Assembly (NCBI GenBank): GCA_947577075.1 | Contig: CANPTW010000030.1 | Coordinates: forward strand, 1-33,032 | Origin: an uncultured Oscillibacter sp. | Lineage (GTDB): Bacteria > Bacillota > Clostridia > Oscillospirales > Oscillospiraceae | Reading direction: 5' to 3' | Length of the DNA stretch: 33,032 bases | Shown here: one piece after another, positions 7,877 to 15,155 of the stretch | How the letters are laid out: every line of letters begins with the position of its first letter | Numbering within the stretch: position 1 is the first letter of the stretch | Notes under the pieces: generated by a model | The model's input: only the letters and a program-made list of their open reading frames with translations | Databases searched by the model: none | What the model was told of the DNA's origin: nothing | Position numbers and translations under genes: made by a program

Positions 7877-9000
7877 GGCTGTTTCGTCTCCTCCGGGTGT
7901 TTGTTGCGGATAAAGATTCGATCATATACCGTATGGGCGATACCGTCCGGAGTAACATAGTAACCATTTTGCACGCGCCACGTCTTATTCTGCTTTTTGT
8001 AAATGCTCTGTTTTTCTTCGGACGGCGGCGCAAAAAAAGAGCACTCACTTGTCGCCCATTCAATATTTCCTGTCCGACCAAATATCTCAAACTGGTCGGG
8101 GTTATAGCAACTCATGAACGTAATAGGTACACCCATGATACCAGTGTAATCACAAGGAATATCCGATAGTCTGTCTATGATGATTGCATCATAGTTATCA
8201 AATTGTATGTACTTTTCTGGACTATAACGCTTGACTAATATTAAATCCTCATGACGCTTTTTTATGTCAAGGTTTGTAAACCATGCAATATTGCCTAACG
8301 ATCTCCACTTATCGCCGTTTTCATCCACCCAAAAACGGGTTTCCCTTGGCTCAAAATAGTCGGGAACTCGAAAAGACATATCTCCGTTTCCATAACCTAA
8401 CCATACTTCATTATTCATGATGTGCGAAAAAGTTTCTCTATATTTCACAGCGTTAAGACTACCGATAATAATAAATTTCTTTCTATGCTCCATAAGCACA
8501 GACATATATTCCCGGAACAGCGAAAAGGGCGGATTTGTCACTACGATGTCTGCCTCGTCCAGCAGCTTCAGGCACTCCGGGCTGCGGAAATCCCCGTCTC
8601 CCTTCAGCTTCTTCAGCACATTCTCCCTGGCCCGGAACAGCTCCGCCACGTCGCACATATCCACGCCGCCGTCGCCGTTGGTGTCGCGCACTTGGGTGAC
8701 CACGGCCAGATAAGCGTCGCCCTGCTCGCCAGACACATCGAACAGGCTCAGCTGCCGGTTGGCGATGGGCGACCCGGCATAGCAGGTAGCGATCAGCTTT
8801 TTCAGGCCCAAGCGGTTGAAGTTCAGCGCAAAATATTTGAAAAAGTTACTCTCAAAGGGGTCATCGCAGTTGCAAAGCACCGTTTTGCCTTGGAAATGCT
8901 TCCGATAGTGCCGCAGCTCCTTTTCAATGTCGGTAAGCTGGGTGTAAAATTCGTCCTGCTTGGCGATGTTCGCCTTGTTCAAGCTGGCATTGCCTGCCAT
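7873..9000 (-). CDS. EcoRI-family adenine-specific DNA methyltransferase
   Basis: The product has 375 residues and resembles M.EcoRI along its length: the start with [20 protein letters not shown], then [21 protein letters not shown] (residues 41-61, cofactor-pocket region), and the amino-methyltransferase motif [17 protein letters not shown] (NPPF from N156). It should place m6A on DNA. Target specificity within the family is not certain to be GAATTC. No R.EcoRI-like gene is present; the overlapping gene is a DUF262-HNH protein instead. An acidic insert, DTNGDGGVD near residues 106-114, looks like a calcium-loop motif. The first half of the gene is GC-rich and the second (about 7880-8500) clearly more AT-rich, hinting at a mosaic. 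GGGAGG precedes the start. Confidence 0.9.
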   Translation of the reverse strand: MAGNASLNKANIAKQDEFYTQLTDIEKELRHYRKHFQGKTVLCNCDDPFESNFFKYFALNFNRLGLKKLIATCYAGSPIANRQLSLFDVSGEQGDAYLAVVTQVRDTNGDGGVDMCDVAELFRARENVLKKLKGDGDFRSPECLKLLDEADIVVTNPPFSLFREYMSVLMEHRKKFIIIGSLNAVKYRETFSHIMNNEVWLGYGNGDMSFRVPDYFEPRETRFWVDENGDKWRSLGNIAWFTNLDIKKRHEDLILVKRYSPEKYIQFDNYDAIIIDRLSDIPCDYTGIMGVPITFMSCYNPDQFEIFGRTGNIEWATSECSFFAPPSEEKQSIYKKQNKTWRVQNGYYVTPDGIAHTVYDRIFIRNKHPEETKQP

Positions 9001-9037
9001 TGGGATCAGCCTCCCTATATGTTTGTCTGTTCGTCTA

Positions 9038-9066
9038 ATTATACATGATTCGAGCGAAAAAATCTA
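9038..9066 (-). promoter_or_regulatory. Promoter for the methyltransferase/nuclease pair
   Basis: On the minus strand a perfect TATAAT (9038-9043) has a weak -35, TAGATT (9061-9066), 17 bp upstream. It lies about 40 bp before the methyltransferase ATG, in the divergent gap shared with the metallopeptidase gene. Confidence 0.6.
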
Positions 9067-9162
9067 GAGCAAACGAGAACTCGCACGAATGTGGGGAATT
9101 TTATGTATGCCGATGTGCAACAATGAGCATATAATACGTATGAATTGCGAGCCTTATTTTTC

Positions 9163-9191
9163 TTGACCAGCAGGATAGCATCTGCTAAACT
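9163..9191 (+). promoter_or_regulatory. Promoter for the IrrE/ImmA-DUF4411 pair
   Basis: TTGACC (9163-9168) and TAAACT (9186-9191) have 17-bp spacing and lie about 50 bp before the ATG at 9243. The 242-bp gap 9001-9242 therefore holds back-to-back promoters. It is AT-rich compared with the host chromosome. Confidence 0.6.
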
Positions 9192-9242
9192 GAATATAGG
9201 AAGTTGTTTTTTTATGATTTTAATTGGTGAGGAGGTGCCTTG

Positions 9243-10415
9243 ATGCAGACGAGGGTAAGTATTTCTGATGATATTTTACAATGGATCATGGCACAGGTTC
9301 GACTTGAATCTTTACCAGATAAAATAGCAAATAATTTGAGCATGTGGTGTAAAAAGGAAAAAATTCCGACATTCAATCAAATAGAAGATACTAGCCGAGC
9401 AACGGGGATCCCACTGGGATATTTTTTCCTTAAAACCCCGCCCAAAGAAGATCTATCCTTGGTGGAGTACCGCACAGTTGACAGCGCAGAGCTTACAAAT
9501 CCCAGCCGGGAGTTAATGGACACGATGCACGATATGGAACGAGTGCAGGAATGGGTGCGCAGTCAACTGATCGCAGAGGATGCTTCTAAACTACCCTTTG
9601 TCGGCGCACTGAAGCGAGAAAAAGACGCTAATCGGTGTGCAGACTTTATTCGGGAAATTTTAGGATTAGAGATCGATTGGTTTAGAAAATCTAAAGGAGC
9701 AGGGGACTCCTTTGGATGTCTTCGCACAGCCATGAGTGATAATGGTGTTGTTGTAATGACCAGCGGGATTGTGGCAAACAACACACACCGGCCCCTTGAT
9801 ATCAACGAGTTCCGTGCGTTTGCTGTGGGAGATGATATTGCGCCGCTTATTTTTATTAATGGAAATGACTCTGAAAACGGGAAACTGTTTTCTCTTTTGC
9901 ATGAGTTTACACATCTTTGCTTGGGAGAGAGCAGCCTTTATAACGATAGAGACTATTCTGGACCTAAAAGGAGCCACACAGAGATAATTTGCAATGCAAC
10001 AGCTGCAGAGATATTAGTTCCACAGACCATTTTTGCTAACGAGTGGCAGATCGAGATCAAAAATACAGATGCAGAACAGGTAATCCGCATTTTAGCAAGA
10101 TATTTTAAATGTGGATTGACGGTAATTGCTCGGCGTGCTTTAGATAACGGATATATTGAGCAACAACTGTACAATAAAATGGCTGATCTTGCAATAAAGC
10201 TCTATAACGAGCAAAGAAAACGACTGAAAGAGAATGGCGGTGGAGATTTTTATAAGACAGCAGCAAAGCGAATAGATGCCCGATTTCTACAGATGCTTGC
10301 GGGGAGCGTAGCAACAGGAAAAACACTTTACTCGGATGCTTTTCGCTTGACTAATACAAATAGATTCACCTTCGCAAAACTGATTGAACATACGGGAGGT
10401 GAACGGAATGAGTAA
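9243..10415 (+). CDS. IrrE/ImmA-type metallopeptidase
   Basis: The product has about 390 residues. The zinc-peptidase motif HEFTH (H220, E221, H224) is followed by AAEILVP with the expected third ligand E256, as in DUF955/COG2856 proteins that cleave repressors in elements such as ICEBs1. Residues about 30-65 (IPTFNQIEDTSRATGIPLGY) match the end of a degenerate Xre-like helix-turn-helix. The carboxyl part (about 325-375) resembles the trailing domain of the long family members. ATG 9243 is chosen over TTG 9240 because GGAGG sits 7-8 nt upstream. It overlaps the DUF4411 gene by 8 bp. In this pairing the Xre-peptidase protein is usually predicted to be the antitoxin side. Confidence 0.88.
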   Translation: MQTRVSISDDILQWIMAQVRLESLPDKIANNLSMWCKKEKIPTFNQIEDTSRATGIPLGYFFLKTPPKEDLSLVEYRTVDSAELTNPSRELMDTMHDMERVQEWVRSQLIAEDASKLPFVGALKREKDANRCADFIREILGLEIDWFRKSKGAGDSFGCLRTAMSDNGVVVMTSGIVANNTHRPLDINEFRAFAVGDDIAPLIFINGNDSENGKLFSLLHEFTHLCLGESSLYNDRDYSGPKRSHTEIICNATAAEILVPQTIFANEWQIEIKNTDAEQVIRILARYFKCGLTVIARRALDNGYIEQQLYNKMADLAIKLYNEQRKRLKENGGGDFYKTAAKRIDARFLQMLAGSVATGKTLYSDAFRLTNTNRFTFAKLIEHTGGERNE

Positions 10416-10929
10416 AGAAATATTCCTGATTGACTCAAACTCCTTAATTACACCTCATTTGGCATACTATCCGTTCGACTTTGCCCCAGGATTTTGGACA
10501 CAAATGGAGAAGCACATTAAGGAGGGGGCTATAAAGATTCTTGACATGGTAAAAAATGAAATTTGCCGTGGAAAGGAAACCGACAATTTAAAAGTATGGA
10601 TGGAAGAACTCGAAGTTGAAAGTATTGACCACAGGGAAAATGAAATTTTGGAAAAGTATGCAAAAATTGTTCAATACTTGTCTGACAGTAGCCTCTATAA
10701 GCCGAGTGCGCTTGCTGAATGGTCAAGAGAATCTATCGCAGATCCGTGGCTGATTGCAGTAGCGGCTACTTATGACTATACTCTAATTACATTTGAGAAA
10801 GCGAGCGGTGGGTTGAGTAAGCAGAACCCCAACAAATTTGCAAAAATACCTGATGTTGCAACTGCTTTTGGCGTAAGAACGCAGCCGTTATACTATCTGA
10901 TGCGCTCGCTTGGATTTAGATTATCGTAA
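10408..10929 (+). CDS. DUF4411 PIN-like protein, probable toxin
   Basis: The product has 173 residues and resembles DUF4411, a branch of the PIN nuclease fold. The amino end FLIDSNSLITP supplies an acidic residue (D9), DMVKNEI a second (E51), and ESIADPWLIAVAATYDYTLITFE the third and fourth (D112, D123). These match the usual PIN order Asp, Glu, Asp, Asp of metal-dependent RNases. GGAGGTG precedes the ATG at 10408. Toxicity and RNA cleavage are inferred from the family and from coupling to the metallopeptidase. It is the last element gene: its stop is next to the right-end integrase site block. Codon use is AT-rich. Confidence 0.82.
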   Translation: MSKEIFLIDSNSLITPHLAYYPFDFAPGFWTQMEKHIKEGAIKILDMVKNEICRGKETDNLKVWMEELEVESIDHRENEILEKYAKIVQYLSDSSLYKPSALAEWSRESIADPWLIAVAATYDYTLITFEKASGGLSKQNPNKFAKIPDVATAFGVRTQPLYYLMRSLGFRLS

Positions 10930-10959
10930 CTGACCCACACTGTGACCCACACGGCGAAA
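10930..10959. promoter_or_regulatory. Putative integrase arm-type sites, right end
   Basis: Two TGACCCACA nonamers (10931-10939 and 10943-10951) have the same 12-bp spacing as at the left end. The 30-bp block matches 166-195 at 28 positions in the same orientation. It begins right after the DUF4411 stop codon. The rest of the gap to attR shows no gene. Confidence 0.68.
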
Positions 10960-11065
10960 CGAGCGGACGGAACCAATGGACGGGAAAGCGTCAAAGTCCA
11001 TGGCCCTCCGCAGCAAAAACGCCCCGAAAGCGCTAAACGGAGGCACTCCTGAGGCGGGCAATCAG

Positions 11066-11110
11066 TTGGTAAGGATGAGGTCGGCGGTTCGAATCCGCCC
11101 AGCAGCTCCA
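11066..11110 (+). repeat. attR: displaced 3' end of the original tRNA-Thr
   Basis: This copy matches tRNA positions 32-76, but its T-stem is GGCGG/CCGCC in place of GGCAG/CTGCC. It has no 5' half, so it is not a second tRNA gene. By the usual logic of tRNA-targeting elements it is the host's former 3' end. Confidence 0.9.
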
Positions 11111-11112
11111 CC

Positions 11113-11150
11113 AAAATCCTTAGAGCCGTAAGGCTTTGAGGATTTTATTT
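11113..11150 (+). terminator. Former tRNA terminator, now right of the element
   Basis: A stem of AAAATCCT (11113-11120) with AGGATTTT (11139-11146) encloses GAGCC/GGCTT pairing and a GTAA loop, then a T-rich run. It starts 3 bp after attR, the same distance as the present terminator from the intact tRNA. Confidence 0.75.
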
Positions 11151-11259
11151 TTTGGAGGGGGCTTCCTGGACGGAAGCGCGAGAGCCTGCTTAAAACCGTC
11201 AAAACGCCGCCCCGGCGCGCCTTCGTCCCCCGGGGCATCTAAGAAAGGAGATTTTGAAG

Positions 11260-11718
11260 ATGGAACTGAAAAATCCCCTGTTGGCTGTGGCCGATATGGA
11301 GCGGGCCTTGGCCTTTTACGAAAACGTTCTGGGCCTTCAAGTGGTTCTGGACTTCGGGGCCAACAAAACCCTGACCGGCGGGCTGTGCCTGCAGACGCTG
11401 GAGAGCTGGCGGGACTTTATCGGAACGGAAACGGTGGCCTTCGGCGGAAACGACGGGGAGATCTATTTTGAGGAGGAGCGGTTTGACGACTTCCTCCGGA
11501 AGCTGGAGACCCTGGACCTCTGCTATGTCCACCCGGTCCGGGAGCACGCCTGGGGCCAGCGGGCGGTCCGGTTCTACGATCCGGACCGGCACATCATTGA
11601 GGTGGGGGAAGCCATGACTGCGGTCTGCCGCCGCTTTCTGGACAGCGGCATGACGCCGGAGCAGGCCGCGGCGCGGATGGACGTCCCCGTGGACTACGTC
11701 CGGGAGTGCGTGAAATGA
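11260..11718 (+). CDS. VOC-family (glyoxalase-like) protein
   Basis: The product has 152 residues. It starts NPLLAVADMERALAFYENVLG, the standard first beta-alpha unit of vicinal oxygen chelate proteins, and has the second unit ending VRFYDPDRHIIEVGEAM with a Glu metal-ligand candidate. A single VOC module would dimerise. The last 30 residues look like a small helical add-on (MTPEQAAARMDVPVDYV). Substrate unknown. ATG 11260 has AGGAG 9 nt upstream; a TTG at 11254 is too close to that site. It is the first host gene after the element and overlaps hemW by 4 bp. Confidence 0.85.
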   Translation: MELKNPLLAVADMERALAFYENVLGLQVVLDFGANKTLTGGLCLQTLESWRDFIGTETVAFGGNDGEIYFEEERFDDFLRKLETLDLCYVHPVREHAWGQRAVRFYDPDRHIIEVGEAMTAVCRRFLDSGMTPEQAAARMDVPVDYVRECVK

Positions 11719-12839
11719 GCCGCCCCCTGGGCCTCTATATTCATGTGCCCTTCTGCAGACAGAAGTGCGTGTACTGTGACTTCTATTCCCTTCCCCGGCG
11801 GGAAGATGAGATGGACGCGTATGTCTCTGCCCTGAGGGCCCAGCTGGCCGGAACGGATTTTTCCGGCTATGAGGCGGATACGGTCTATTTGGGGGGCGGC
11901 ACGCCCAGCTATCTGGGGCCCCGCCGGCTGACCGCCCTGTTGGAGAGCCTCCGGGGGGCCTGTCCCGTCTCGCCGGGGGCGGAGATCACCCTTGAGGCGA
12001 ACCCCGACTCCGCCCATGACCCGGAGGGCCTCGCCGCCCTCCGGCAGGCGGGCTTCAACCGGGTTTCCCTGGGGATGCAGTCCGCCGACGACGGGGAGCT
12101 GCGGGCCCTGGGCCGGGTGCATACCGCGGCCCAGGTGCGGGCCTCCGTAGAGGCGTTGCGGAAGGCAGGGTTTGAGAATCTCTCCCTGGACCTGATCTAC
12201 GGCCTGCCGGGGCAGGAGCTCTCCCGCTGGCGGAAGAACCTCGCCGCCGCCGCGGAGCTGGAGCCGGAGCACCTCTCCTGTTACGGGCTCAAGGCGGAGG
12301 AGGGCACGCCCCTTTATGCCCTCCGGGACACGCTGCCGGGGGACGAGGTCCAGGCGGACATGTATCTGGAGACGGTGGACTTTCTGGAGTCCCGGGGCTA
12401 CCGTCAGTACGAGATTTCCAACTTTGCGAAGCCCGGCCGGGAGTCCCGGCACAACCTGAAATATTGGACGCTGGCGGAATACGCCGGATTCGGCCCCGGG
12501 GCCCACTCCGATTTTCGGGGGACCCGTTATGCCTGGGCCCGGGACCTGGCGTCCTTTCTCCGGGGCGAGGCGGAGCGTTCCGAATTTCAGGTCATGACCG
12601 CCCGGGAGCGGGAGGCGGAATGGCTGATGCTGGCCCTCCGGACTGTCCGGGGACTGGACCCGGGGGAGTACGCGGAGCGCTTCGGCGCTTCCTTTCAGGA
12701 CTTCCTGCCCTTTCTGCGGCGCTGCGAGGCGGCGGGATACGCCCTCCGGACCGGAGAGCGCTGGCGGCTGACCCCCCGGGGGTTCCTGGTGTCCAATCCG
12801 ATCATCGGGGAGCTGCTTTCCGTCCGGGACGGGATATAA
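11715..12839 (+). CDS. hemW: Radical SAM heme chaperone HemW
   Basis: The product has about 374 residues. The radical SAM motif is in HVPFCRQKCVYCDF (CX3CX2C) near residue 20. It is followed by TVYLGGGTPSYL, LEANPDS, RVSLGMQS and DLIYGLPGQ, all hallmarks of the HemW/HemN-like group, and then the HemW-type carboxyl domain. The extra early cysteine typical of true coproporphyrinogen dehydrogenase is absent, which favours the heme-trafficking HemW. ATG 11715 overlaps the VOC stop (ATGA), suggesting translational coupling; a GTG at 11706 is a possible alternative start. Confidence 0.93.
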   Translation: MSRPLGLYIHVPFCRQKCVYCDFYSLPRREDEMDAYVSALRAQLAGTDFSGYEADTVYLGGGTPSYLGPRRLTALLESLRGACPVSPGAEITLEANPDSAHDPEGLAALRQAGFNRVSLGMQSADDGELRALGRVHTAAQVRASVEALRKAGFENLSLDLIYGLPGQELSRWRKNLAAAAELEPEHLSCYGLKAEEGTPLYALRDTLPGDEVQADMYLETVDFLESRGYRQYEISNFAKPGRESRHNLKYWTLAEYAGFGPGAHSDFRGTRYAWARDLASFLRGEAERSEFQVMTAREREAEWLMLALRTVRGLDPGEYAERFGASFQDFLPFLRRCEAAGYALRTGERWRLTPRGFLVSNPIIGELLSVRDGI

Positions 12840-13047
12840 GGGGCCTGGAGGGCGCCTGCAAGCACCCAAAAACACGGTCTTGGGGCCCAAGGGGCATGAG
12901 CTCCGCCGGCGGCAAGGCCGCTGGCGGACAGCCGGTCCCGCCGCGTCTGGCGAAGCAATCCGTCCCAATCCAGCCCCCCTGGATTATAAAGGCTTCCTTC
13001 AGGGTTGCGCCTGCGGCGGTATCCGGCCATATGAATATGAACTGGAA
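12840..13047. other. Gene-free stretch between hemW and the 208-bp repeat
   Basis: The 483-bp gap between the convergent hemW and aroK splits into this part and the repeat at 13048-13255. I see no gene here. There is a hairpin AATCCAG/CTGGATT around C-rich bases (12967-12985) without a T-run, and a short CTTGGGGCCCAAG palindrome near 12875. Neither has an assigned role. Confidence 0.5.
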
Positions 13048-13255
13048 GGCGCCCGCGTAAGCGGGCGTCTCAGACTGTCAAAAAAGGTGAAGACTACTTC
13101 AACGGGAAGGAAGGGTGTGCGCGGGAAACCCAGGAAGGGTTTCCTGCGCCATTCAAATCATAAGTTTTCAGAACTTCTTACGGGTTCTGAAAACTTGCTC
13201 AGGCTGGCAAAAAATTCTTTTTTGACAGCCAGAGACGCCCGCTTACGCGGGCGCC
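13048..13255. repeat. Hairpin-rich 208-bp dispersed repeat, copy 1
   Basis: The ends are 39-bp inverted repeats with two mismatches (13048-13086 and 13217-13255). The outer 23 bp of each also fold on themselves (CGCCCGC/GCGGGCG). Inside are a 13-bp hairpin around GGAAACCC/GGGTTTCC (about 13120-13150), a hairpin AAGTTTTCAGAAC/GTTCTGAAAACTT (about 13162-13196) and a third from CTCAGGCTGGC (13198) into the right end. A 56-nt core (13098-13153) is identical to 30656-30711. No target duplication or ORF was seen. Confidence 0.85.
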
Positions 13256-13322
13256 TCTGCTTTTCAGGCGCTCCATGCCGGGAGTGTGAGCGGGTGCGGC
13301 CCGCCAGGGGCCCGGCTGTGGC

Positions 13323-13835
13323 TTAAACCACGCCGGCCTCCCGCAGCTGGGCGAGAATGTTCCGGATCGTCTCCCCTACGCCCTGCTCGTCGGGGCAGTC
13401 GACAATCAGATCGGCGTAAGCCTCATAGAGGGGCGAGCGGAACGCCAGCACGTCCGCCAGGGTCTGGCCGTCCTCCATGGCAATTCCGCGGTTGGAGAGA
13501 TTTTGGATGCGGCGCTGGAGCTCCTCCAGAGGGACCCGGAGATAGACCAGCGTTCCCAGGCTCTTCAGGTGGAGGGCGGCCCGCTCCCGGCAGACGGCGC
13601 TGCCCCCGGGGGCAATGATATGGCCCCGGCAGTCGAGGGAGCGCACGGCGGCCTCCTCCGCGTCCAAAAAGGCGGCGGTTCCCCGGCTGTCCAGAATCTC
13701 CTGCAGCAGCGCCCCCTCCCGCTGCTGAATGAGCAGGTCCACGTCCAGGAACTGATACCCAAGAGATTTGGCCAGCAGGACGCCCAGGGTGCTCTTGCCG
13801 CTGCCCGGCATTCCGATCAAAACGATGTTTTTCAA
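13323..13835 (-). CDS. aroK: Shikimate kinase
   Basis: The product has 170 residues, a normal length for AroK. It phosphorylates shikimate with ATP in chorismate synthesis. Motifs are the P-loop GMPGSGKST (residues 8-16), the shikimate-binding DVD (31-33), a Walker B-like stretch with IIAPGGSAV (PGGS at 76-79), the substrate-binding RGTAAFLDAEE region in the place of RGExxFR, and a lid with Arg in LSNRGIA. The gene stands alone and convergent with hemW, with its own promoter at 13865-13893. Confidence 0.93.
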   Translation of the reverse strand: MKNIVLIGMPGSGKSTLGVLLAKSLGYQFLDVDLLIQQREGALLQEILDSRGTAAFLDAEEAAVRSLDCRGHIIAPGGSAVCRERAALHLKSLGTLVYLRVPLEELQRRIQNLSNRGIAMEDGQTLADVLAFRSPLYEAYADLIVDCPDEQGVGETIRNILAQLREAGVV

Positions 13836-13864
13836 GGCAAACCCAACTTTCTGTGTTTTTCTGC

Positions 13865-13893
13865 ATTATACCACAACCGGGCGCTTCTGAAAA
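13865..13893 (-). promoter_or_regulatory. aroK promoter
   Basis: On the minus strand TATAAT (13865-13870) lies 17 bp from TTTTCA (13888-13893), about 30 bp before the aroK ATG. The rest of the 13836-14154 gap holds the divergent regulator's promoter and palindrome and no other gene that I can support. Confidence 0.6.
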
Positions 13894-14067
13894 GGGGGCT
13901 GCCCGTATTCGTAAAAGCCGCCGGAGGGTTTCAAGCCTCCTCCATGTACATGCCCCGGCGGAAGACCGGAGGACCGTCCCTCCAAAGCCCTGGAAGGGTT
14001 CCCCAAACGGGCAAAAGGCCGTCTATATTTCACAAAAGCGGACCGCAATATTTTCAAAATACGACAA

Positions 14068-14096
14068 TTGAAATCAAGGGCGGAACGATGTAGAAT
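14068..14096 (+). promoter_or_regulatory. Promoter of the GntR-type regulator gene
   Basis: TTGAAA (14068-14073) and TAGAAT (14091-14096) have exactly 17-bp spacing. The palindrome at 14099-14128 covers the expected transcription start, which suggests repression at initiation. Confidence 0.65.
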
Positions 14097-14098
14097 AA

Positions 14099-14128
14099 AA
14101 ACACCAAATGACCGGACATTTGGTGTTT
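14099..14128. promoter_or_regulatory. 12-bp-arm palindrome, probable operator
   Basis: AAACACCAAATG (14099-14110) and CATTTGGTGTTT (14117-14128) are perfect inverted repeats around ACCGGA. The position just after the -10 box and before a GntR-family gene fits an autoregulatory operator. It does not match the usual HutC-type core I know. No second copy was seen upstream of the symporter gene. Confidence 0.6.
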
Positions 14129-14154
14129 AGGATTTATTGAGGGGAGGTGTCACT

Positions 14155-14958
14155 ATAAGAGTCAACCACAACAGTCCGATTCCGCTGTATTACCAGCTGC
14201 GGGAGCAGATTCGGGACAATATTCTCTCCGGGAAATGGGAATATGGGAAGGAGCTGCCCTCGGAGCTGCGGCTGTGCGAAACCCTGGGCCTGAGCCGGGC
14301 CACGGTGAAGCAGGCGATGGACGAGCTTGTCCGGGAGGGGCTGATTGAGCGCAAGCGGGGAAAGGGGACGTTCGTCACCTATCAAAACGAGGGGATTAAC
14401 GTCTTCGCGGAACCAAGCCTGGTAAAGCAGATGGAGAAGCTGGGGATGTCCATTCACTCCAGAGTAATCTCGGCCGGGGAAGGCCCCCTGGAGAAGGACG
14501 TCTCCGGGTATTTTGAGGAGAGCGCCGAAAATTTCTGCAAGATACGCCGGGTCCGCTACATCAAGGACAGCCCGATGATCCTGGAGGAGAATTTCATCCC
14601 GAAGAAATGGGCCAGGGATCTTCTGAAACAAAATCTGAACACCCTTTCCGTATACGGCTATCTGGAGGAGGTAAACGGAATTCACTTCGACTCCTACCAC
14701 ATTGAGGTCCGGCCCACGCTGCTCTCGACAGAGGAGAAGCGGCTTTTGGACCTGGAGGACGCCCGTGTTCAGCTCATCATCGTGAAAAAGGACATCGTGG
14801 GCATGCGCTTCGACCTGACGGCCTGCTGCCATGGCGAGGTGGTGATGGTCAACCGCCGCCTTCTGGACGGGAAAAATGTGCTCGTTGGCGCGGACTATGA
14901 CGCCAACAGCCACCAGTTCACGGCGACCAGCGGCAAGATCCTGCTGCCCTCCGACTGA
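14155..14958 (+). CDS. GntR-family (HutC/UTRA) transcriptional regulator
   Basis: The product has about 267 residues. The amino-terminal winged helix has the classic PIPLYYQLREQIRDNI, LPSELRLCETLGLSRATVKQ and GLIERKRGKGTFV segments (residues 8-74). A UTRA effector domain follows (about 85-255), including IRRVRYIKDSPMILEENFIP. The frame has no ATG or GTG near its ribosome site: GGGGAGG at 14141-14147 is best spaced for ATA at 14155, giving IRVNHNSPIPL. The only other in-frame start is TTG at 14137, which lies upstream of that site. It probably controls the downstream symporter-racemase-permease genes, sensing a small acid or amino acid. Confidence 0.88.
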   Translation: MRVNHNSPIPLYYQLREQIRDNILSGKWEYGKELPSELRLCETLGLSRATVKQAMDELVREGLIERKRGKGTFVTYQNEGINVFAEPSLVKQMEKLGMSIHSRVISAGEGPLEKDVSGYFEESAENFCKIRRVRYIKDSPMILEENFIPKKWARDLLKQNLNTLSVYGYLEEVNGIHFDSYHIEVRPTLLSTEEKRLLDLEDARVQLIIVKKDIVGMRFDLTACCHGEVVMVNRRLLDGKNVLVGADYDANSHQFTATSGKILLPSD

Positions 14959-15155
14959 GGAAACGCATAAAAATTCATCGTGCATTTTATTTCAGGCGCG
15001 AAACCGCGGCTGACAGATTTTTGTACCCATTTTTGAATTTTTTATGGAAATTTATCCAGAAAAATGAATAAATGGAACGTGATTCCAGAGAGCTCCAGGC
15101 GGCGGGAACGCCGGCTGTAACAATACATCTATTTTAAACTTTGGAGGGAAGAAAC

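Noticed and set aside
11066-11110. A second tRNA gene at attR
   Set aside because: Only the 3' half is present. The sequence before it does not form an acceptor, D or anticodon 5' strand.
11694-12968. Minus-strand open frame of 424 codons opposite hemW
   Set aside because: It is the antisense of a clear radical SAM gene, with no recognisable domain.
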